A DNA stretch of 11,766 bases from DATLFP01 sp035540955 (GTDB lineage Bacteria > Actinomycetota > Acidimicrobiia > Acidimicrobiales > CADCSY01): NCBI GenBank assembly GCA_035540955.1, contig DATLFP010000034.1:1-11766 (forward strand), read 5' to 3'. The notes under the pieces were generated by a model that was given only the letters and a program-made list of their open reading frames with translations, was not told where the DNA came from and searched no databases. Numbering within the stretch: the first letter of the stretch is position 1; every line of letters starts with the position of its first letter. Shown here one piece after another: positions 5,924-11,766 of this stretch. Position numbers and translations under genes: made by a program.

Positions 5924-7544
5924 GTGTTCGAGACGACGCTGACCCGGGCCACCGCGGATGAGCGGGCGGCGGCGGGCGTGTGGCCCGGCCGCATCCTCGG
6001 CACCGTCCTGCGCGAGGCTGCCGGCGCGACACCCGGCAAGCTGGCGCTGGTCGACGCCCGCCGCCGGCTGACCTACGGCGAGCTCGCCGAGCTCGTCGAC
6101 GCCGCTGCCCTCGGGCTGCTCGACGCCGGCGTCCGGCCGGGCGACGTGGTCACCGTCCAGCTCCCCAACTGGGCCGAGTTCGTCGTCACCGCGTTCGCCA
6201 TCGAGCGCATCGGCGCGGTGATCAACCCGGTGGCGCCGATCTTCCGCCACAACGAGCTGCGCACCATGCTGCGCCTGGCCCGCCCCGTCGCCGCCGTCGT
6301 GGCCTCGAGCATCCGCGGCTTCGCTTACCCGCCGATGTTCGCCGAGCTGGCGGCGACGTGCCCGAGCCTCGCACGGTGATCGTGGTCGACGGCGGACCCG
6401 GCGACGGCGACCGGTCCTGGGACGAGCTCATCGACCGGGGCCGGGGGTCGCCCTTCGACGGCGCCGTGCTCGACCTGCTCACCCCCGGCCCCGACGACGT
6501 GCATGAGATCATCTTCACCTCGGGCACCACCGGCGAGCCCAAGGGGGTGATGCACACCCACAACACGCTGTGGGCCGGGTCCCAGGCGCTCATCGACGCC
6601 CACGGCCTCGGCGCCGACGACGTCCTCCACATGGCGTCGACCTTCGCCCACCAGACCGGGCTTCTGCTCGGCGTGCGGCTGTTCGCACAGACCCGCTCGA
6701 CCGGCGTGTTCCAGGACGTGTGGGACGCGGAGCGGTTCGTCGACCTCATCGGCGCCGAGCGGATCGCGTTCGCCGCCGGCGCGGCCCCGTTCCTCGCCGA
6801 CGTGCTTCGGGTGCAGGACCTCGACGAGCGCGACCTGTCGTCGTGGCGGATCTTCGGGTGCTTCGGTGCCCCATCCCGCTCCCGCTCCTCGAGGACGCGA
6901 AGGTACGGCTCCCGTGCCGGGTGATGCCGGGATGGGGCATGAGCGAGGTCGGGCTCGTCACCTCGACGACCGTCGACGACCCGGTCGAGGGCACAATGAC
7001 GACCGACGGCAAGGCTCTCCCTCACATGGCGGTGCGGGTCGTCGACGAGGACGGCGACGATGTCGGCCCGGGGGTCGAGGGTGACCTCCTCTGCCGGTCG
7101 GCCGGCGACTTCGTCGGCTACGTCCAGGGCCGGGCGTTCACCGAGGCGTGCTGGACCGCCGATCGCTGGTTCGTCACCGGCGACCGGGCGCGCATCGACG
7201 CCGGCGGCTTCATCCGCATCACCGGCCGCACCAAGGACCTCGTGATCCGCGGCGGGGACGTCCCGGTCAAGGAGATCGAGGACCTCCTCGTCCGCCACCC
7301 CAGGGTCCGGGCGGCGGCGGTTGTCGCCGCGCCGCATGACCGGCTGGGCGAGATCGGCTGCGCGTTCGTCATCACCGAAGGCAACGTCGCGCTGACGCTG
7401 GCCGAGATGCGCGACCACCTCCGCGACCTCGGCGTCACCCATCAGTTCTGGCCCGAGCGGCTCGAGGTCCTCGCCGAGCTGCCGCTGACGCCGAGCGGCA
7501 AGGTGCAGCAGTACAAGCTGCGGGAGCTGGCGGCGGGGTCCTGA
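5924..7544 (+). pseudogene. Acyl-CoA ligase (AMP-forming), AliA-type, interrupted by two frameshifts
   Basis: Read across three frames this is an ANL-superfamily ligase of about 540 residues, normal length. The GTG at 5924 is chosen because GAAGGAG (5912-5918) sits five bases upstream. The N-terminal part includes DVVTVQLPNWAEF and VINPVAPIFRHNELRTML, which recall cyclohexanecarboxylate-CoA ligase AliA. The middle part has the ATP loop FTSGTTGEPKGVMHTH, the last part GWGMSEVG, WFVTGDRARID, GRTKDLVIRGGDVPVKEIE and the C-terminal PSGKVQQYKL with the adenylation Lys. The frame changes near 6369 (a base missing between CCT and CGC; otherwise TGA at 6377) and at 6869-6872 (four C where five restore GAPIPLPLL). 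All motifs are intact, so this is a recent lesion or a sequencing error. It activates a carboxylic acid as CoA thioester. Confidence 0.85.
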
Positions 7545-7569
7545 TCGCCGGGCCGAGGATCGTCGGCGG

Positions 7570-8367
7570 TCAGCCGATCATGCTGTAGCCACCGGAGACC
7601 GACAGCACCTGCCCGGTGATGTGGCCGGCGACGGCATCCGAGGCCAGGAACACCACGGCGTTGGCGACGTCCCGGGGCCGGCCGAGCTTGCGCAGCGGCA
7701 GGGCGCGGGCCACCTTCTCGAGCTGCTCGTCGGAGAACATCGCCTCCCGGTCGCGCCACATGCTGTTGTCCCCCACCTCCTCGTCGTCCTCGGGGATCGT
7801 CACCCCCGGGCACACGACGTTGGCCCGGATCCCGACCCGGCCGTTCTCCTTGGCGATGGTCTTCATGAAGGCGTTCACGCCCGCCTTCATCGCGGCGTAG
7901 ACGGCCTCGCGGGCCTCCCCCTGACGGCTGGCGTCGGAGGAGATCGACACGATCGCGCCCCGCCGCTGCTCGGTCATGTGGCGCACGGCGACGCTCGTGC
8001 AGTTGAGCACGCCCACGAAGTTCACCTGGATGATCTTGTGCCAGAGCTCGGGCGTGGTCTCGGTGAAGTACATCAGCTTGTCCCAGCCGACGCCGTTCAC
8101 GAGCACGTCGAGGGAGCCGTTCCGCTCCACGGCCGCCGCCATCAGCGCCTCGACCTGCTGGAGGTCGGTGACGTCGGCGTGGACGAACTGCACGTCGGCG
8201 GCACCGGCAGCCAGCGCGGTCTCCGCCACCCGCTTGCACTGGACGTCGTCGATGTCGGCGAGGGTCAGCCGCGCCCCTTCGGCGGCGAAGGTCAGCGCCA
8301 CGGCGCGGGCGATGTTCGACCCCGCCCCGGTCACCACCACCGAACGACCAGCGAGACCGAGATCCAT
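7570..8367 (-). CDS. SDR dehydrogenase, BadH-like (2-hydroxycyclohexanecarboxyl-CoA dehydrogenase type)
   Basis: A 265-residue SDR starting at ATG 8367 with AAGGAG seven bases upstream. S144, Y157 and K161 (EAVYAAMKAG) form the standard triad. The cofactor loop is unusual, TGAGSNIA (13-20) in place of TGxxxGIG, and NNAG is NGVG (91-94). The segments GVGWDKLMYFTETTPELW, SISSDASRQGEAREAVYAA, NVVCPGVT and the tail ITGQVLSVSGGYSMIG closely follow Rhodopseudomonas BadH as I remember it. BadH oxidises 2-hydroxycyclohexanecarboxyl-CoA to the 2-keto ester with NAD. D38 and D40 after the second strand (ADIDD) favour NAD over NADP. It converges on the ligase (25 bases between stops) and diverges from the hydratase operon. 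The beta-hydroxyacyl-CoA dehydrogenase role is likely; ring specificity is inferred. Confidence 0.85.
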   Translation of the reverse strand: MDLGLAGRSVVVTGAGSNIARAVALTFAAEGARLTLADIDDVQCKRVAETALAAGAADVQFVHADVTDLQQVEALMAAAVERNGSLDVLVNGVGWDKLMYFTETTPELWHKIIQVNFVGVLNCTSVAVRHMTEQRRGAIVSISSDASRQGEAREAVYAAMKAGVNAFMKTIAKENGRVGIRANVVCPGVTIPEDDEEVGDNSMWRDREAMFSDEQLEKVARALPLRKLGRPRDVANAVVFLASDAVAGHITGQVLSVSGGYSMIG

Positions 8368-8409
8368 CGCGCGCTCCTTCCCCCGTCGGCGCCACGCCGG
8401 CGCGGCGCC

Positions 8410-8438
8410 AACCTAGCGGCGGCCGAGCCCTCCGTGAA
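8410..8438 (-). promoter_or_regulatory. Promoter of the BadH-like gene
   Basis: On the minus strand TTCACG (8433-8438) and TAGGTT (8410-8415) are separated by 17 bases, the ideal spacing for a housekeeping-sigma promoter, and lie about 43 bases before the ATG. The -35 element overlaps the palindromic operator, so repressor binding would compete with RNA polymerase. Confidence 0.4.
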
Positions 8439-8449
8439 CCGCGGTTCGC
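8434..8449. promoter_or_regulatory. Palindromic TetR-type operator between BadH-like and hydratase genes
   Basis: GTGAACCGCGGTTCGC contains the perfect 12-base palindrome GAACCGCGGTTC, with one further matched pair at the outer ends. It lies in the 126-base divergent gap, 45 bases before the hydratase start and overlapping the -35 element of the BadH-like gene. Aligned on its centre with 5860-5875 it shares GTGAAC-N-G-NN-GTTC, 11 of 16 positions. Because the TetR gene is downstream in the hydratase operon, this site would also provide autoregulation. Binding is inferred. Confidence 0.6.
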
Positions 8450-8480
8450 GTCGCGTCGCCCCGGCCGAGACACGCCGCAC

Positions 8481-8496
8481 TAGTGTCCGCCGGATG
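8481..8496 (+). promoter_or_regulatory. Leaderless-type -10 box before the hydratase
   Basis: TAGTGT (8481-8486) matches the TANNNT -10 pattern and ends seven bases before the ATG at 8494. No Shine-Dalgarno sequence is present in the intervening CCGCCGG. This is the arrangement of leaderless mRNAs common in Actinobacteria. No clear -35 element is seen. Confidence 0.4.
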
Positions 8497-9267
8497 CCAG
8501 CGGACGCCGCGGTGCAGCTCTCGATCGCCACCGGCGTCGCCACCGTGAGCATCGCCAGCCCGCCGGCCAACGCGCTGGGCACCGCCGTCATCGAGGGCCT
8601 GTCGAGCGCGCTCGACGAGGTCGAGGCCGCCCGGTCCCGCGTGATCGTCGTGCGGTCGGAGGTCGACGGCTACTTCGTCGCCGGCGCCGACCTCAAGCTC
8701 CTCGCCGATGCCGACGGCGATGGGTTCATGCGGTACCTGGAGCGGTTCCGTGGCGTGCTCGAGCGGTTCGCCTCGCTTCCCCAGCTCTCCATCGCCGCCG
8801 TCGACGGGTTCGCGCTCGGCGGCGGCCTCGAGCTGGCGATGGCGTGCACGCTGCGGGTGGCGACGCCGCGGGCCAAGCTCGGCGTGCCCGAGATCAAGCT
8901 CGGCCTCTTGCCGGGAGCGGGCGGCACCCAGCGGCTCCCCCGTCTCATCGGTCGGGGCCCGGCGCTCGACCTCCTGCTCACGGGCAGGAGCATCGGCGGC
9001 GAGGACGGCGCCCGGCTCGGGCTGGTCGATCGCCTCGCCCTCGACGGCGAGGCGGACGCCGTCGCCGCGGAGCTCGCCGCCAGCCTCGCCGCCGGCCCGG
9101 CAGACGCGCTGGCGGCGACGGTCCGTTGCGCCGATGCCGCCCGCGATCTCCCGCTGCGCGACGGTCTGGCCGTGGAGCGCGACGAGATCGTCCGGCTGTT
9201 CACCACCCCGGACGCCCGCGAGGGGATCCGCGCCTTCATCGAGAAGCGGGCGCCGGAGTTCGGCTGA
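8494..9267 (+). CDS. Enoyl-CoA hydratase with intact catalytic pair (BadK-like role possible)
   Basis: A 257-residue crotonase with all canonical parts: SPPANALG (22-29), the oxyanion loop FVAGADLKLL (61-70), FALGGGLELAMAC (106-118) with E113, VPEIKLGLLPGAGGTQRL (131-148) with E133, and the tail EGIRAFIEKRAPEF. Both Glu are present, so it should add water across a trans-2-enoyl-CoA. In an alicyclic pathway it would be the BadK step (cyclohex-1-enecarboxyl-CoA to the 2-hydroxy ester), feeding the BadH-like SDR encoded divergently next to it. It is the only one of the three crotonases here with the full hydratase catalytic pair. The ATG at 8494 lies just after a leaderless-type -10 box. The TetR gene follows almost without a gap. 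Confidence 0.9.
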   Translation: MPADAAVQLSIATGVATVSIASPPANALGTAVIEGLSSALDEVEAARSRVIVVRSEVDGYFVAGADLKLLADADGDGFMRYLERFRGVLERFASLPQLSIAAVDGFALGGGLELAMACTLRVATPRAKLGVPEIKLGLLPGAGGTQRLPRLIGRGPALDLLLTGRSIGGEDGARLGLVDRLALDGEADAVAAELAASLAAGPADALAATVRCADAARDLPLRDGLAVERDEIVRLFTTPDAREGIRAFIEKRAPEFG

Positions 9268-9268
9268 G

Positions 9269-9856
9269 GTGGCCCGGGCGAGCGAGCGGGTGCGCCCGCA
9301 CCGACGCGACCAGATCCTCTCCGCAGCCACCGATCTGTTCCGGACCCATGGCTTCCACGCCGTCGGCATCGACGACATCGGCAACGCCGCGGGCATCACC
9401 GGCCCCGGCGTGTACCGCCACTTCGCCAACAAGCAGGCGCTCCTCGTCGCCATCTTCGACCGCGTCGCCGACGACCTCGTGCGCCAGGCCGAGCGGATCG
9501 AGGAGGACGACGACGACCCCGGGAGCGTGCTGCGCCAGCTGGTCGCCCACCACGTCGACTTCGCGCTCAGCGATCGCGCGCTCATCGCCGTGTACCTCCA
9601 GGAGGAGCGCAGCCTGCCAGCGGTCGACCGCCGGCGGATCCGCAAGCGCCAACGGCTGTACCTCGAGCACTGGGTCCAGGCCCTCCTCCGCGTCGACCCG
9701 TCGCTCGACGACGCCGCCGCGCTCGCCACCGTCCACGCCGCGATCCACGTCGTGTCGTCGATCGCGTCCTACGAGCCCACGCTCGACCGGGGCCGCCTTC
9801 GCCTGCTCCTGATCGACCTCGCCGAGCGCGTCCTCGTCTGCGGGCTCCCCACCTGA
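9269..9856 (+). CDS. TetR/AcrR-family transcriptional regulator
   Basis: A 195-residue regulator. Residues 13-60 form the TetR DNA-binding domain: RDQILSAATDLFRTHGFHAV, then IDDIGNAAGITGPGVYRHF with the helix-turn-helix near 35-52, then NKQALLVAIF. The rest is a helical ligand-binding domain without a recognisable signature. The start is the GTG at 9269, one base after the hydratase stop; a second GTG at 9290 would give 188 residues and cannot be excluded. Co-transcription with the hydratase, together with matching palindromes at two nearby divergent promoters, suggests a local repressor of the acyl-CoA catabolic genes released by a pathway intermediate, probably an acyl-CoA. The effector is unknown. 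Its 3' end is antisense to the end of the MFS gene. Confidence 0.93.
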   Translation: MARASERVRPHRRDQILSAATDLFRTHGFHAVGIDDIGNAAGITGPGVYRHFANKQALLVAIFDRVADDLVRQAERIEEDDDDPGSVLRQLVAHHVDFALSDRALIAVYLQEERSLPAVDRRRIRKRQRLYLEHWVQALLRVDPSLDDAAALATVHAAIHVVSSIASYEPTLDRGRLRLLLIDLAERVLVCGLPT

Positions 9857-11007
9857 GGCTCACGCGGGAGGCGCGACGACAGGGCGGCACCGACGGCACC
9901 GATGGCGATGCTGAGCAAGAACACGGCGGTGAAGGAGTCGAGCCAGTCGGCCAGCGCGCCGCCGACCTGGGGCGCGACCATCTGGGCGACGCCGAACGCG
10001 AGGGTGGCGGCGCTGAACACGGGTCCGTAGGTCTCCGGCGTCGGTTGCGTCCACCACGTAGGCAGCGATCACGGTGGGCACGCCCGAGAACGACATCCCG
10101 ACCCCGACCGCGCCGAGCGCGACCCACGGCTGCGCGCCGGTGAGGATCGCCACGGTGGCGAGGCCGAACGTGGCGAACGCACCGACGAGGGTTTCGCGCC
10201 GGCCGAACCGGTCCGACACCGGTCCGAGCACGAGGCCGCCCGCGATGGCCGCCACTCCGACCAGCGAGAACGTCGACGCCGGCCGCGGCGGCGCTGAACG
10301 CGGCGTCGTCCTGAGGCGGGCGACGAGGAAGGCGAACACGAGCAAGTACATGAAGCCGAACGCGGCGTACGCCAGCGCCAGGTGCAGCCACCCGTCGATG
10401 CGCCGGAGCGCGACCACGCCCCCGAACCCCGCGGCGAAACCCGCCGTCCCCGCGCGAGGGTCGGCATCCCGGAGGGCGGCAATGGTCGCGGCCGCAACGC
10501 CGATCACGGCCTCGATGGCGTAGACGTCCTGCCACGACGAGTCGCCGTCGCGCTGGCGGAGCACGTCGGCCAGCCAACCGGCGAACACGGTGCCCACGCC
10601 GATGCCCACGCCCACGAGCCCGGCGGCGAGACCCCGTCGGCGCGCAGGGAGGACCGCCGCGGCCAACCGGGGGACGGGATCCAGATGGCGGCGCGGCCGA
10701 GCCCCATGGCCACCATGGCGAGGCCGAGGACCGCACCGCTGTGCGCGAGCGACGCGAGCAGCAGCCCGGCGGTCGACAGGCACAGCCCGGCGCGCACCAT
10801 CGTCACCGGCCCGACCCGCGCCGACACTGTCGCCACCGCCAGCGTGCCGGCGAGGTAGCCAGCCACGTTGCGCGTGCCGATCAACCCGGCGGCGCGGTTC
10901 GACCCGAGCAGGTCGTCGCGAACCGCCGGCAGCACGACGCCATAGGTGAACCGGCCGAACGCCTGGGCCACGCACGTCGCGCCCATGACGACGGCGAGGA
11001 CGAGCAC
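9769..11007 (-). pseudogene. MFS transporter (YbfB/YjiJ-like), interrupted by two frameshifts
   Basis: A 12-helix major facilitator spread over three frames. The N-terminal part, from GTG 11007 (alternative ATG 10986), has CVAQAFGRFTYGVVLPAVRD and GLIGTRNVAGYLAGTLA, typical of YbfB/YjiJ-type carriers. Near 10665-10677, next to a run of five G, one base is missing and the frame moves to LAAAVLPARRRGLAAGLVG and on through SDRFGRRETLVGAF. Near 10041 one base is extra, and the frame moves to TYGPVFSAATLAFGVAQM and the last helix. That final frame has no stop until 9769, 88 bases inside the antisense of the TetR gene; a TGA in the middle frame at 9860 may be the ancestral end. It starts 47 bases after the monooxygenase stop and may import or export its substrate. 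Decay or sequencing error cannot be separated. Confidence 0.75.
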
Positions 11008-11054
11008 CGCGGAGGCCGACCAGCTCCGCCGTGTGCCAGGAGGCGCGGCGGGGT

Positions 11055-11766
<712 letters not shown>

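Noticed and set aside
6362..6880. Programmed ribosomal frameshifting in the ligase
   Set aside because: I see no slippery heptamer or downstream structure at either site, and ligases of this family are not known to use recoding. Mutation or sequencing error is simpler.
7552..7567. Hairpin GCCGA-N6-TCGGC between the convergent ligase and SDR genes as a terminator
   Set aside because: The stem has only five pairs and no T-run on either strand; stems this short are common by chance at this GC content.
8413..9729. A 438-codon open frame on the minus strand
   Set aside because: It runs antisense through the hydratase and TetR genes, and its composition is that of a shadow frame with no motif.

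Overview
The window is about 11.8 kb of GC-rich DNA. GTG starts are common, genes are tightly packed and several starts look leaderless. This fits a high-GC actinobacterium. An Acidimicrobiia-type or mycolic-type genome is my guess, not something the sequence proves. There are no RNA genes, CRISPR arrays, insertion sequences or phage genes. Nearly everything is catabolic acyl-CoA metabolism.

Layout, left to right: (1) 1-314 (-), the first 104 residues of a Rieske ring-hydroxylating oxygenase alpha subunit. (2) 400-2081 (+), a PECR/DECR-type SDR and a BadI/MenB-type crotonase. (3) 2100-2873 (-), an ECHDC3-type crotonase lacking both catalytic Glu, preceded by the last third of an MFS transporter. 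That fragment meets the last fifth of a luciferase-like monooxygenase (+) at one breakpoint near 3262. (4) 3497-5821 (-), an alpha-methylacyl-CoA racemase and an acyl-CoA dehydrogenase with Asp where the catalytic Glu usually sits. (5) 5924-7544 (+), an acyl-CoA ligase of cyclohexanecarboxylate-ligase type, broken by two 1-nt frameshifts. (6) 7570-8367 (-), a BadH-type SDR. (7) 8494-9856 (+), a canonical enoyl-CoA hydratase and a TetR regulator. (8) 9769-11766 (-), a Baeyer-Villiger-type flavin monooxygenase (cut by the window end) and a frameshifted MFS transporter.

Together the ligase, Asp-type dehydrogenase, hydratase, BadH-like SDR and BadI-like hydrolase match, step for step, the alicyclic acid route known from Rhodopseudomonas: cyclohexanecarboxylate to CoA thioester, 1-ene, 2-hydroxy, 2-keto, then ring opening to pimeloyl-CoA. 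The racemase suggests alpha-branched or stereo-mixed substrates. The two oxygenases at the edges could feed oxidised rings into the route. The pathway assignment is inference from remembered family sequences; substrates are untested.

Two divergent promoters (5822-5923 and 8368-8493) share a 16-nt palindrome of form GTGAAC-N-G-NN-GTTC, and a degenerate copy lies in a third (315-399). The local TetR protein is the natural candidate to bind them, which would make the cluster one regulon. Several 1-nt indels, some in homopolymers, mean that either decay or sequencing error must be considered for the ligase and the second MFS gene.
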